From Meiothermus sp. (lineage in GTDB: Bacteria; Deinococcota; Deinococci; Deinococcales; Thermaceae): a stretch of DNA of 64,000 bases. Under the pieces are notes generated by a model. It searched no databases, was not told the DNA's origin, and saw only the letters and a program-made list of their open reading frames with translations. The position numbers and the translations under genes were made by a program. The DNA lies in contig NZ_BPIM01000001.1 of assembly GCF_026004115.1 (NCBI RefSeq), positions 372,001 to 436,000 of the forward strand. Reading direction: 5' to 3'. Below are positions 18,329 to 27,361 of this stretch, piece by piece (positions within the stretch are counted from its first letter, which is position 1; every line of letters starts with the position of its first letter).

Positions 18329-19246
18329 CTAGGCATTTTTCACCCGTTCCCGGTAGTAGTCGTAGAGGTCGAAGTAGTCGGGCTCCAGAAACTGCACCTG
18401 GTAGTTCTCGCGCACCAGCGCCGCCAAAGCCACATTGGGCGACCCTTCAAAAATGACATTTACATCGCGCAGGCTCACGTTTTGCACCCCCGGTACAGTC
18501 TTGAGGAAGGCGGCCGCCCTGGGCGGGTCGTCCACCCGCAAGCGGTAGGTTTCGCCCCTGGCGCCCAGCTTGACCTCTTCCAAGAGCCGCCCTCCGCCCA
18601 GAATGCCCACCTTGTCGGAATAAGCCGATACCTCGCGCAGGTGGTGGGTGGACAACAGCACCGCCACCCCTTTCCAGGCCAGCTCGGACAGAATTTCGTG
18701 GACTTTGCTGATGCCCTGCGGATCGAGGCCGCTGGTGGGCTCATCCAGGATAAGGATTTGCGGCTCGTGCAGAATGGCCGAGGCCAACCCCAGGCGCTGG
18801 CGCTGGCCGAGCGAGTAGGTACGCACCGGCTGGTCGGCCACCGAGAGCAACTCGAGCCGCGCCAACACCTCGCGGATGCGGCTCTCCACGTTGGACATAC
18901 CCGTCAGGAAGGCGACCATCTCCAGGTTCTGTCGCCCGGTCATGTGGGGGTAAAAGGCCGCCGGAGCCTCCACCACCGCCCCCAGCGCCCGCCGGGCCAC
19001 ATAGCCACCGTTGTAGATATCCTGCCCCAGCATCCGCACCACGCCCGAGGTGGGGAAGGCCAGACCGGTGAGCAGGCGAATCAGGGTGGTCTTGCCGGAG
19101 CCGTTGGGCCCGGCCAGGGCATAGACTTCGCCCGGCTGCACGGCAAAGGTGATGTTCTCCAGCACGGGTTTGCGCCCGTACTTTTTGCCCAGTTGCTGGG
19201 CCTCGAGGGCCGCACCCGGGGTGCTGGTTGCCACAGCTTCACTCAT
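18329..19246 (-). CDS. ABC transporter ATP-binding protein
   Basis: This is the ATPase subunit of the two-gene exporter, 305 residues. Walker A is GPNGSGKTT (46-54), the signature is YSLGQRQRLGLA near 140, Walker B is ILILDEPTSGLD near 165, and the switch histidine lies in LLSTHHLRE near 198. A C-terminal extension (about 220-305) resembles the regulatory tail of ABC-2 ATPases. I chose the ATG at 19246: a perfect TATAAT ends 7 nt before it, which fits a leaderless transcript, although the frame stays open further upstream. Confidence 0.9.
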   Translation of the reverse strand: MSEAVATSTPGAALEAQQLGKKYGRKPVLENITFAVQPGEVYALAGPNGSGKTTLIRLLTGLAFPTSGVVRMLGQDIYNGGYVARRALGAVVEAPAAFYPHMTGRQNLEMVAFLTGMSNVESRIREVLARLELLSVADQPVRTYSLGQRQRLGLASAILHEPQILILDEPTSGLDPQGISKVHEILSELAWKGVAVLLSTHHLREVSAYSDKVGILGGGRLLEEVKLGARGETYRLRVDDPPRAAAFLKTVPGVQNVSLRDVNVIFEGSPNVALAALVRENYQVQFLEPDYFDLYDYYRERVKNA

Positions 19247-19356
19247 GGATGTGATTATAAGCAGGTAACGCGCCGGGCCTGGTTCACGTCCGACAGATGT
19301 GTGTTGGGCGTAACGAGGCAGCTTAATGCTTTGGGTGGACACAGAAGGGATACGAG

Positions 19357-19384
19357 CATAGTCTATGGTCTGTGATCCATAGCC
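19357..19384. repeat. Heptamer tract E
   Basis: Four units, CATAGTC TATGGTC TGTGATC CATAGCC, lie in the 280-bp gap between the ABC ATPase gene and the SRP RNA gene. The rest of that gap shows only one weak GACCCG/CGGGTC hairpin. Confidence 0.65.
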
Positions 19385-19491
19385 GACGAAAAAATCAGGC
19401 AAGGCTGGCAGGACTGGACGCTCGACTTTTTTGCGACCCGGCTTTCTGAGAGTGCGGGTCGAGGGCCTTTCAACGAGGGCTTGTACCCATC

Positions 19492-19519
19492 TTGCCTTTA
19501 GGCGTGGGTGTGTTATCCT
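19492..19519 (+). promoter_or_regulatory. Promoter of the SRP RNA gene
   Basis: TTGCCT (19492-19497), a 16-bp spacer and TATCCT (19514-19519) stand 8 nt ahead of the proposed RNA 5' end. This is close to the sigma-70 consensus and well placed for a stable RNA. Confidence 0.55.
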
Positions 19520-19526
19520 CGAGGTC

Positions 19527-19637
19527 GCGTCCTCGGTCTGACGCGGCGCACCAGCGTGAACCGGGTCAGGGCCGGAAGGCAGCAGCCCTAAGCGCCACGG
19601 AGCGGGTGCCGTCAGGGAGCCGGGGGCGCTTTTTTTG
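19527..19637 (+). ncRNA. ffs: Signal recognition particle RNA (4.5S type)
   Basis: The universally conserved SRP domain IV is present: GGTCAGG, the GGAA tetraloop in GCCGGAAGGCAGCAGCC, and CCTAAGC near 19564-19592. The ends pair over a long, bulged helix (GCGTCC near 19527 with GGGGGCGC near 19622), as in small bacterial SRP RNAs. A run of seven or more T follows at 19630, serving as the terminator. The RNA binds Ffh and targets membrane and exported proteins to the translocon. Confidence 0.95.
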
Positions 19638-19795
19638 TGTGAATAAAGCGTGAAGAAAGCCTCAGGCCATGGTTCTTGATCAACCCCGAATAGTCAAAAT
19701 CAACCTCAAAACAGCTCGAGCACCTGGGGGATTATTGCTATAGAAGGTCAAATTGGCCGCTTCTCACCTGGCAGACCCTTATACTTCGCTCTGGG

Positions 19796-20812
19796 ATGTT
19801 GCAGCGTTATCTATTGCGCGAAACGTTGTCGCTGTATCTGCTGGGCGTGCTGCTATTCGTGGGGCTAATCACCTTCGATCTGCTCTCCTCGCTCTCGGGG
19901 GCCTTCTTGAGGGCCAGAACCCCCGTGGCCGAAATAGCCCAGATGGTGGCCTACCGGGTGCCCTATACGCTGGGCATCGCGCTGCCGCTGGGGCTGGTGT
20001 TTGCCCTCCTGGTAGCCCTGGCCCGCTGGATTCGCCAGTCCGAACTCAAGGCCACCTATGCTGCGGGAGTCCCCCCCCGCACCTTCATTGGGCCGGTGCT
20101 GGGGCTTGCCCTGCTGGTAGGGGCGGTAGTGCTCTACAACGAAGGCTGGCTCAAGCCCATTGCCCAGGAGCGCTTTGAAGCCTTGCAGTACAAAATCTAC
20201 TACGGTTCCGAGCCCTCCGGCGTCCTGACCGAGCGCACCTACACCCCCCAGGGCCTTGGGGTGTACTATGCCCAGCGCATCTATCCACCGCCCGAAGGGG
20301 GGGTGGGTTCTCGGCTGGAGGGCATCCGGGTGGTGGAGCCGGGTGGCTCCGTATGGAGTGCCGAGCGAGGGGTCTGGGTCAGTGGGGCCTGGCGGCTGCA
20401 AAATGCCTACCGGGTAGACCCCAATGGCAAAATCTTCCAGGAGGCCGAGCATCCGCTGCCCTTCCCCATCGGGGTGCAGCCCAAAGCCGTCTCATACGAA
20501 GCCCTGCGCATGCCCGACCTGCATGCGGTGGCCAAAGCCGACCCTGCCGCACAGTTCCCCCTAGCCCGGCGCTACGCCAACGCCGCGGGTACGGTGGTGC
20601 TGGCCTGGCTGGCCATTGTGATTGGCCTCTCGCTGCGCGAGGCGTCCTGGGCCTTTATCGCGGTGGTGGGGCTTATTTTTGGCTACTGGACGCTTTTTAC
20701 CCTCTCGGCTCAGTTTGCCCGCTTCGATCTGTGGGGGGCGTATGGGGCCTGGCTGCCCAATCTGGTCTACGGGGCGCTGGCCCTCCTCGGCACCTGGAGG
20801 CTGGCCAGATGA
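19796..20812 (+). CDS. lptF: LptF/YjgP-type permease
   Basis: This 338-residue YjgP/YjgQ-family membrane protein has an N-terminal helix after RYLLRETLSLYLLG, two more helices by residue 100, a large middle domain (about 110-265; the periplasmic beta-jellyroll in Lpt systems) and three C-terminal helices (about 268-335). In Gram-negative bacteria LptF and LptG with LptB pull lipopolysaccharide from the inner membrane. Thermaceae are not known to make classical LPS, so the cargo here is probably another envelope glycolipid. TATACT lies 10 nt before the ATG. It is followed by lptG after 94 nt. Confidence 0.85.
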   Translation: MLQRYLLRETLSLYLLGVLLFVGLITFDLLSSLSGAFLRARTPVAEIAQMVAYRVPYTLGIALPLGLVFALLVALARWIRQSELKATYAAGVPPRTFIGPVLGLALLVGAVVLYNEGWLKPIAQERFEALQYKIYYGSEPSGVLTERTYTPQGLGVYYAQRIYPPPEGGVGSRLEGIRVVEPGGSVWSAERGVWVSGAWRLQNAYRVDPNGKIFQEAEHPLPFPIGVQPKAVSYEALRMPDLHAVAKADPAAQFPLARRYANAAGTVVLAWLAIVIGLSLREASWAFIAVVGLIFGYWTLFTLSAQFARFDLWGAYGAWLPNLVYGALALLGTWRLAR

Positions 20813-20906
20813 AGAAAGCTGCACCAGCGCCGGGAGGAAGAGCATCTGGGTGTAGCACCCCCTATCTCCTGGGTTCCCTCGTCCCTGCTCCAGGCTGGAG
20901 GCAGCC

Positions 20907-21947
20907 GTGAACACCCTGGACCGCTACTTGTCCAAGGAAGTGGGGTCCTATGTGCTGGGGGCGCTGGCGGTGGTGGTGCTGGCCTTGCTGGGCGGGGCCT
21001 TGTACGAGGTGCTGGCCCCGCTTTTGGCCCGGGGGGCCGATCCCTGGGTGGTGAGCCAGTATCTGGCCTTCCGGGTGCCCGAGGCGCTGGTACGGGGGAT
21101 GCCGCTGGCCTTCTTGTTCGCTTTATTGCTGGTGCTCTCGCGCATGGGCGAGGAGTCCGAGCTCAAGGCCATGCTGGCCGGGGGGGTTTCCAAGCTGCGG
21201 GTGCTGTTTCCCCTGCTTTTGTTGGGCAGTTTCCTGTTTGTGGTGTGTTTGGTGGCCGCCGACAGCCTGGTGCCGCGCAGCCTGCAGCAGGGGCAAAACG
21301 TTTTGCGGCAGGCGGTGTTGCAAAAACCCAGGGCGTTGCTACAGCCCGGCACCCGATTGGTAGATGCCTACGGGCGCATCGTGTACGTGGGTGAGGTGAG
21401 CGAGAGCGGCATTGGCCAGGTGCGGGTCATTACCGCAGAAGAAATTCTGCTGGCCGAGAAGGGCCGTTTTGAGCAGGGCGCGCTGGTTCTTTCGGAGGGG
21501 CTGCGGGTGACCTATGGGGGCGCTCGGCCCCGCACCGTGGCACGGTTTGAGCGGGCTACGGTGCCCTTGGTTGAACTCTCGCTGGAGCCCCCCGGCGGCC
21601 TCTTCAGCCTAACGGTAGCCGAGCTGCGCCAGCGCATCACCCAGTACAAAGCCCAGGGGCTCCCCTACCACGCCGAGCTAACCGCCCTGCACCGCAAATG
21701 GGCCGAGCCCGCCGCGGTGTACTCGTTCGCCATTTTTGCGGTGGGGTTGGCTTTTTTCCTGCTGGGAGGCAGTCGCAGCCTGGGCATGCTGGGGGTAGTG
21801 GTTCTCACCTTCATCTACTACGCCACCTGGAGCGTGGGCCGCATCATGGGCGAACAGGGGGTGCTGCACCCCATCCTGGCCGCCTGGGGGCCCAACCTGC
21901 TCTATGCGCTGGCCGGGCTGGCGCTATTGCGACTGGGGAAAAGATGA
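20907..21947 (+). CDS. lptG: LptG/YjgQ-type permease
   Basis: This second YjgP/YjgQ permease (346 residues) shares the layout of its neighbour: DRYLSKEVGSYVLGAL at the start, three N-terminal helices, a middle domain of about 170 residues, then three helices from about 275. The motif ESELKAMLAGGVS near 90 matches SELKATYAAGVP in the first protein, a cytoplasmic loop thought to contact the LptB ATPase. Its stop overlaps the lptD-like start (ATGA). No lptB candidate lies adjacent; the ABC ATPase upstream is paired with its own permease. Confidence 0.85.
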   Translation: MNTLDRYLSKEVGSYVLGALAVVVLALLGGALYEVLAPLLARGADPWVVSQYLAFRVPEALVRGMPLAFLFALLLVLSRMGEESELKAMLAGGVSKLRVLFPLLLLGSFLFVVCLVAADSLVPRSLQQGQNVLRQAVLQKPRALLQPGTRLVDAYGRIVYVGEVSESGIGQVRVITAEEILLAEKGRFEQGALVLSEGLRVTYGGARPRTVARFERATVPLVELSLEPPGGLFSLTVAELRQRITQYKAQGLPYHAELTALHRKWAEPAAVYSFAIFAVGLAFFLLGGSRSLGMLGVVVLTFIYYATWSVGRIMGEQGVLHPILAAWGPNLLYALAGLALLRLGKR

Positions 21948-24928
21948 GCATGGATGTTGGAAAACCAAGTCGCACCGTGCGAAGCCCCCTCATGGCCCGC
22001 CGCGTCCGGTTTTCGACTCCCCCGCTTTGCATCCGCTCGCTGCTCTGGCTCTCCATGGCGATGCTGGTTTTTTGGTTTGGCCCCTCTGTATGGGCACAGG
22101 AGGCCGAGGCCCCAACCTCGGGGGGGAAACGTCTGAAAATCCTCGAGGCCGAGCGCTTGGAGCTCCGAAATGAGAACAACGAGGAGCTGGTCATTCTGGT
22201 AGGCAGCCCGGTCAGGATGGACCGGGACGGTGAAAGCATCGAGGCCCCCCGGGTGGTGTTCAATCGCACCCGAAAGCGCCTTTTGCTGATGGGCGGGGTG
22301 CGCTACAAAGACAAGCAGGGTCAGCTCATCGAAGCCGACGAGCTCGAGCTCTTCACCGACGACGAAAGCTTCGAGGCTATTCAGGTCAAGATCGAGTCGG
22401 GCGAGTTTTATCTGGAAGGCCCCATCTGCCAGCGGGCCGCCGGGCAGATCCTGCTGCAAGAGGGTTACCTGACCCCCTGTCAGCGCTGCGAGCAGGAAGT
22501 AGCCGACTATGCCTTCCAGGCCCAGGAAGTGCTGCTTTATCCGGGCGACCGGATCATTGCCCGGGGGGTGTGGGTGCTTCTGCGCGGCGAGCGCACTTTG
22601 TATCTGCCGGTGCTGCTTTTGTTCTTGAACGAGCGGCGGCCCAAGCTCGAGTTCGGTCAGAGCGAGACCGATGGGGTGTTCGTAACCGCCGACCTGCCCT
22701 ACGTCTCGGACTTTGGCATCGGCTTTACCCTGCTGCGCTATTTCGAGCGGCGGGGCTGGGGCTTTGGCTTCGACCATTACGGCATTGGGACAGCCCTGGA
22801 ACGCTATCAGTTTTTGTACCTGCCCCCCCCTGCCGGGCTGGTGCTACCCGATAGCGACCCGCGCAAGGACGGCATTTTTAAATACCGCTTCAGCTACAAG
22901 CTGGAAGAGCCCGATTGGCGCCTGGAGGGGCAGGTCGTGCGCGACGATAGCTCGCAGGCCGAGCCGCGCTTTTTGCAGGGGGCGGGGGGCCAGCCCGACT
23001 ACACCACCTTCCTGATCGAGGGGGCCACCCGGCAAACCCCAACCAGCAGCGAGCCCCTCTACCGCGTCACCCTGGACGGCTACCTGGATCACAACCCCCT
23101 GGCCCTGCCCAACGAACGCACCACCCCCAAACGTCTGCCCGAGGCCGAGATCAGTTTTCCCAGGGGCATCGAGGGCGAGTTCAGGCTCAACGGGCGGGTC
23201 TTGCTGGGCTACTACGAAGCCCCCTCCAACCCCCTCAACCGTAGCGCCCGGCGGCTGGGACCCTACATTGGAGCGGGGCGGCTCTGGGTGGAGCACCGCA
23301 GCAGCTACCGCCCGGCGACGCCTCCCTGGCCAGGATTCAGTTTTAGCGTCGAGAACACCTTTATTGGCCGCTATTACACCACGCAGAATTTCGACCCTCA
23401 GGGCAATCCTACCGAGTTCGAGCGCCTGATCCGCTGGGATACCCGGGCCAGTGTGGGCCAGACCCTGGGGGCCTTCAGCGTGAACCTGAGCGTGAGCCGC
23501 AATGTGGTGGAGGGCGAAACCCCCTTTCAGTTCGACTTCGAGCGCCCCCAGCGAACGAGCCGGCTGGAGGGCTCGATTAGCTTCAACCCCGACCCCCTTT
23601 TTTCCTTCACCGCACGAGCTACCCGCGACCTCGAGCGCCGTATCTTCGACCCCCCGGCCGAGTTCGCTTTTACCTCGCGCCCCTTCCCCTGGTTCAACTT
23701 CACCACCAGCATCAGCCGCGACCTCGAGCAAGGCCGCTGGGGCCTGTTGCGCAGTGGCCTGGGCCTCTCCCCCGCTCCTTTTAGCCTGAACCTGGCCTAC
23801 GAGCGCCAGCTCGAGCTGGGTCTGGATCGCCTCCTCACCCTGAGCGCGGCCTACAGCCCACAACCCTTCAACTTCTCGCTGCGCACCGGCTACCGCTACT
23901 GGGACGTGCAGGAAAAAGAAGCCCGGCCCATAGACCAGATTCCCCTGATTGCCCGCTACGACCCCCTCGAGCTCTCCGCCAGCTACAACCCCCCCGGCAA
24001 CACCACCTCGCTCAGCCATAGCCGCGACCTGAACAACGGGCAGGCCATCCGTACCGAGCTGAACGTGGTGCTACAAGAGGCGCCGGATAGCTTCCGCCTG
24101 CGCCAGACCTTCACCCACCTGTATACACCCCTGGCCTCCGTCACCAACCCCAACCCCACCACCACCCCCGCCCTGCTGGACGGCCTGGCCCAGCTCACCC
24201 TGAGCCTGCATACCTTTGTCTTTGCCCACACCATTGGCTTTAGCCCCGGCAGCGAAACCCGCTTCCGGCTGGGCTACCAGTACAGCGCCGACCTCCTGCA
24301 GGCCGACCTCTTGTGGAACTACCGCGAGGGCCTGCTGCGAAACCCCCGCCTGGCTGTGCGGGCCGCTGTGCGCGAACCCGAGGTATTCATCAACGAGGTC
24401 TCGGCGGAGTTTCACTTCCCCGAAAGCGAAAACCTCCTCACCCTCGAGGACGACACCCGGGCTTTCCTGCGCTTTGTGCGCTTTAGCGGCGAGCTGGAAA
24501 TTTTCCCCGCGCCCCTGCGGATGGAAGACCCTCCCGGCCTTTCGTTGCAAGGTTTTGTGGCCCTGGAGCGCCTCACGGACAACAGCGGACGCTTCCGCGT
24601 GACGCTACGCGAGTTTGGCCCCACATTAAGCTTTATGGGCCAGGAAAAAACCCGCCTGTTCTACCGCATGGTGTGGAACGCGCCCGAAAGCGGCGGAACC
24701 AACCCCCGGGAGTTCTTCTTGCCCAACCTCGAGGGCACCATCCTGCGCCCCCGCTTCGACCTGATTATTGACCGTTGCTGCTGGGCTTTCCGGGCCAGCC
24801 TGGATACCCTCAAGCAGGAGTTCAAGTTTTCCTTTGCTCTAGGGGGCGATGCCGCCGAGTTCTTGTTCAGTCAGAATAATATCGTTCTGCCGGGCGGCAT
24901 CAAACTCCCTACCCCCGGAGGTCGGTAG
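21944..24928 (+). CDS. lptD: LptD/OstA-like outer-membrane assembly protein
   Basis: The 994-residue exported protein has a basic N-terminus and a hydrophobic segment (about 33-52) with probable cleavage after VWA. An OstA/LptA-like jellyroll (about 55-200) follows, including the LptD hallmark where a TPCQRC-type cysteine pair precedes a DYAFQAQEV strand and a YLPVLLLFL segment. The rest (about 230-990) alternates short hydrophobic and polar stretches rich in aromatic, Arg and Asp residues, as in a large beta-barrel. LptD inserts glycolipid into the outer leaflet. Translation is coupled to lptG by an ATGA overlap; later in-frame ATGs at 21950 and 21992 are possible starts. The cargo lipid is unknown. 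Confidence 0.85.
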   Translation: MSMDVGKPSRTVRSPLMARRVRFSTPPLCIRSLLWLSMAMLVFWFGPSVWAQEAEAPTSGGKRLKILEAERLELRNENNEELVILVGSPVRMDRDGESIEAPRVVFNRTRKRLLLMGGVRYKDKQGQLIEADELELFTDDESFEAIQVKIESGEFYLEGPICQRAAGQILLQEGYLTPCQRCEQEVADYAFQAQEVLLYPGDRIIARGVWVLLRGERTLYLPVLLLFLNERRPKLEFGQSETDGVFVTADLPYVSDFGIGFTLLRYFERRGWGFGFDHYGIGTALERYQFLYLPPPAGLVLPDSDPRKDGIFKYRFSYKLEEPDWRLEGQVVRDDSSQAEPRFLQGAGGQPDYTTFLIEGATRQTPTSSEPLYRVTLDGYLDHNPLALPNERTTPKRLPEAEISFPRGIEGEFRLNGRVLLGYYEAPSNPLNRSARRLGPYIGAGRLWVEHRSSYRPATPPWPGFSFSVENTFIGRYYTTQNFDPQGNPTEFERLIRWDTRASVGQTLGAFSVNLSVSRNVVEGETPFQFDFERPQRTSRLEGSISFNPDPLFSFTARATRDLERRIFDPPAEFAFTSRPFPWFNFTTSISRDLEQGRWGLLRSGLGLSPAPFSLNLAYERQLELGLDRLLTLSAAYSPQPFNFSLRTGYRYWDVQEKEARPIDQIPLIARYDPLELSASYNPPGNTTSLSHSRDLNNGQAIRTELNVVLQEAPDSFRLRQTFTHLYTPLASVTNPNPTTTPALLDGLAQLTLSLHTFVFAHTIGFSPGSETRFRLGYQYSADLLQADLLWNYREGLLRNPRLAVRAAVREPEVFINEVSAEFHFPESENLLTLEDDTRAFLRFVRFSGELEIFPAPLRMEDPPGLSLQGFVALERLTDNSGRFRVTLREFGPTLSFMGQEKTRLFYRMVWNAPESGGTNPREFFLPNLEGTILRPRFDLIIDRCCWAFRASLDTLKQEFKFSFALGGDAAEFLFSQNNIVLPGGIKLPTPGGR

Positions 24929-26047
24929 ATGAAATGGAGAATCCATGCCCCAATCGCTCTCCTGTTGACCCTCGCCGCCTGCACCGGCAGCAGCGAGCAA
25001 CCCACCCTCGCCCTGCTGGCAGCCGCCATCAACACCCCCAGCAGCAACACCTACCAGATTCGCTTTTTCCAGAGCAGCACCCTCCAGCCGGGCAATTTCG
25101 ACCCACCGCGCCGGGTAGGCAGTTGGGATCTGGGCGAGCCCATCGTAACCCTGCTCTACCGCCGCAGCCTACAGGAGGGGGTCAACGACCAGCTCTGGGT
25201 GCTCACGCAAAACCGCCTGCGCCGGTACAACGCCAGCAACCTCAGTGTGGAGGATGTGGGAACCCCCCAGCTCGACGGCCTTGACCAGGCCACAGGGGTA
25301 GACTGCTCGGGGGGCTATCTGCGCCAGGGGCAGAGCAACATTTTACTGGTCTGTCCCCCCGCGCCGGCCATCCCTCCCCGCCCTATCGAGGAATACCGGG
25401 CCTGGATTATTCCCTTCACGGCCACGGCCCTTCCAAGCCCCATTGACTTCACCAACCCCAACCTGGTGCGCCTGAACGCTCCTGTGCGTCTCACCCTGGG
25501 GCTAAATGACCAGCTGCTCTACCTGACGCCGGCCCAGTTCGGGCAGTACGATTTCGTCAACCCGTTCATCGAGCGACCCCTGAGCCTCACGGGCAGCCCC
25601 ACCGATCTGATTTTTGTGAACGGCCAGGGCTTAGGTCTGTTCGACGACAACGACCCCACCACCACCGACACCACCCTGGTTTCCTGGAACCTTGGCGCTA
25701 CCAGCGAGGTAGGCCTGGTGCGGGACAGCAACATCGCCGCCCGGCAGTTTGCCCGGGGCGCTCCACCGGTCTTTGTGCTGGGTACCGGACTCGCCCGCTT
25801 CGAGGGGGGCTTTCAGCTACCCCGGGAGGGCGAAACCGGGCTACTGCGCACGCTTGGCTACGCCACGGGCGTTGTGGGGCTGGATCAGTTTTTATACCTC
25901 GCCGATGCCAGCAGCCCGGCCTTGCGGGTCGTAGACCTGACCGTGAATATCGCCAACACCCTCACCAGTGCCGGGGTTCGCACCTCCACCCTGAGCAACA
26001 TCTTTCAGGAGCGCATCGTCGGCCTGGCCTTTATCCCGGTGGAGTAG
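24929..26047 (+). CDS. Lipoprotein linked to the lptFG-lptD operon
   Basis: This 372-residue protein has a lipoprotein signal: basic start, hydrophobic core and lipobox LAAC with C18. The mature part is rich in beta-strand segments and repeats of the type LWVLTQNRLRRYN, LLYLTPAQFGQYD and FLYLADASSPALRVVD, suggesting a beta-propeller fold. Its ATG follows the lptD stop directly, so the two are co-translated. I do not recognise the family, and it is not LptE by length. An outer-membrane assembly or partner role is inferred from position only. Confidence 0.7.
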   Translation: MKWRIHAPIALLLTLAACTGSSEQPTLALLAAAINTPSSNTYQIRFFQSSTLQPGNFDPPRRVGSWDLGEPIVTLLYRRSLQEGVNDQLWVLTQNRLRRYNASNLSVEDVGTPQLDGLDQATGVDCSGGYLRQGQSNILLVCPPAPAIPPRPIEEYRAWIIPFTATALPSPIDFTNPNLVRLNAPVRLTLGLNDQLLYLTPAQFGQYDFVNPFIERPLSLTGSPTDLIFVNGQGLGLFDDNDPTTTDTTLVSWNLGATSEVGLVRDSNIAARQFARGAPPVFVLGTGLARFEGGFQLPREGETGLLRTLGYATGVVGLDQFLYLADASSPALRVVDLTVNIANTLTSAGVRTSTLSNIFQERIVGLAFIPVE

Positions 26048-26114
26048 CATCCTTCGGCCCTGCATCCTACGAATATCCCTGTCCTGCCAAGCGCTATTGA
26101 GGTAGCTTGGGAAT

Positions 26115-26510
26115 ATGAACATCCACCACATTGGTATCGCGGTTCAGGATTTGGAACAGGCCGCCAGGCCCTACTTCGAGCTTGGCTACACCCTCGAGGC
26201 CCAGGGCACCGTTGAAAGCCAGGGGGTCGAGGTCTGGATGCTCAAAAGTGGGCCCAGCCGGCTCGAGCTTCTCAAGGCCACCCGCCCCGACTCGGCCATC
26301 GCCCGGTTCCTCGAGAAACGCGGGCCGGGCCTGCACCACATCGCCCTGGCCACGCCGGATATCGCCGCCGAGTTACAGCGACTGGCCGCCATTGGCACGC
26401 CCCTGATCGATGCCGCCCCCCGCTCCGGTTTTGCGGGGCACCAGGTGGCCTTCATTCACCCCAAATGGTCGGGGGGGGTGCTGGTCGAGCTGGTCGAGGT
26501 TCAGGCCTAA
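26115..26510 (+). CDS. mce: Methylmalonyl-CoA epimerase
   Basis: This 131-residue protein is a glyoxalase/VOC-fold enzyme interconverting (2R)- and (2S)-methylmalonyl-CoA in propionyl-CoA metabolism. The two beta-alpha-beta-beta-beta modules are clear: HHIGIAVQDLEQA at the N-terminus supplies a metal ligand, GLHHIALATPDI near 76 another, and VLVELVEV near the C-terminus gives the last glutamate. The length is typical. The enzyme could link branched-chain amino acid breakdown (the 2-oxoacid dehydrogenase in this window) to succinyl-CoA, but the mutase genes are not here. It converges on the DedA gene with a 1-nt gap. Confidence 0.9.
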   Translation: MNIHHIGIAVQDLEQAARPYFELGYTLEAQGTVESQGVEVWMLKSGPSRLELLKATRPDSAIARFLEKRGPGLHHIALATPDIAAELQRLAAIGTPLIDAAPRSGFAGHQVAFIHPKWSGGVLVELVEVQA

Positions 26511-26511
26511 C

Positions 26512-27111
26512 TTACTCTGGCCTGCGGCTGGGCCAGCGCAGGTTCCCAGAGCGGTAAGCCCGCCAGGCGGCCAGCAGAACGGCAAAGCCCACTCCGGCCA
26601 GCAATATCAGGTAGACGTAGCGCTCGAGGTGTGGGATCTTGGAGCCCACATAGTAGGCCACCAGTGTGAGCCCCTGGGTCCAGAGCAAGCTTCCCAACAA
26701 GCTCAGTGAAAAAAACCGCAGCCAGGGCATCTTTACCGTCCCACAGGTAAAAGGCACCACCGCCCGGAACACCGGCACATAAGGGCCTATCAAAATGGAG
26801 AGCGGGCCAAAGCGGGCCATGAAGCGCCGGGTGCGATCCAAATCTTCCTGTTTGACTTTTGCCCTGGTCAGCAAGGCCGGCCCGAACTTGCGGCCCAGGA
26901 AATAGCCCAGGTTGTTGCCCAGCACCGAACCCAAAAACAAGGCCAGCAAAGCAATGGGCAATTGCAGTTTGCTGGCCGCCGCGAGCAAACCTACCGCGAT
27001 GAGAAGCGAGTCCCCCGGCAGAAAAAACCCCACCAGCAATCCCGTTTCAGCAAACACCGTAGCGAAAATACCTAGATACCCCACTGCCTGCACATAGGCC
27101 GTTACATCCAT
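26512..27111 (-). CDS. DedA-family membrane protein
   Basis: This 199-residue DedA/VTT-domain protein carries the family signatures ETGLLVGFFLPGDSLL near 20-35, GNNLGYFLGRKFG near 67 and FGPLSILIGPYVPVFRAVVPF near 105-125, with hydrophobic helices around them. DedA proteins are inner-membrane proteins implicated in lipid-carrier (undecaprenyl phosphate) flipping and envelope homeostasis. I chose the ATG with GGTGAGG a few bases upstream. The 250-bp region behind it to 27361 shows no gene or clear signal. Confidence 0.88.
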   Translation of the reverse strand: MDVTAYVQAVGYLGIFATVFAETGLLVGFFLPGDSLLIAVGLLAAASKLQLPIALLALFLGSVLGNNLGYFLGRKFGPALLTRAKVKQEDLDRTRRFMARFGPLSILIGPYVPVFRAVVPFTCGTVKMPWLRFFSLSLLGSLLWTQGLTLVAYYVGSKIPHLERYVYLILLAGVGFAVLLAAWRAYRSGNLRWPSRRPE

Positions 27112-27361
27112 GCACCTCACCCTAAGGCAAAAGGCGTCCAATCGGCAAGCCAATTTGAAGCATAACTTTGGGTTACGCTGGGGCTAACGGCGGTTGGCTC
27201 TTCTATACGGGATTTTTCGCCATATTCACGGGCACCTTCGACCCAATCTACCCTCCCGAATTCTCCCGGCACCCAAAGAATCGGCGGTCGGAACACCTTA
27301 CGCGTGTCTTATCGAGAAGCTCAGCTGTGAGGTGTGTACAGATTTCTATGGTAAAGGTGTT

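Noticed and set aside
19405-19480. GACCCG/CGGGTC hairpin with a nearby T-run considered as a terminator
   Set aside because: The T-run precedes the stem on the plus strand and becomes an A-run after it on the minus strand, so it is wrongly placed for either direction.
21698-21943. An 82-codon in-frame extension upstream of the lptD-like start
   Set aside because: It lies entirely inside lptG; the ATGA overlap and downstream signal peptide mark the true start.
27112-27361. Open plus-strand frames in the 250-bp gap between DedA and SDR genes considered as a small gene
   Set aside because: No ribosome-binding site, promoter or recognisable motif; composition is mixed and frames overlap the ends of both genes.
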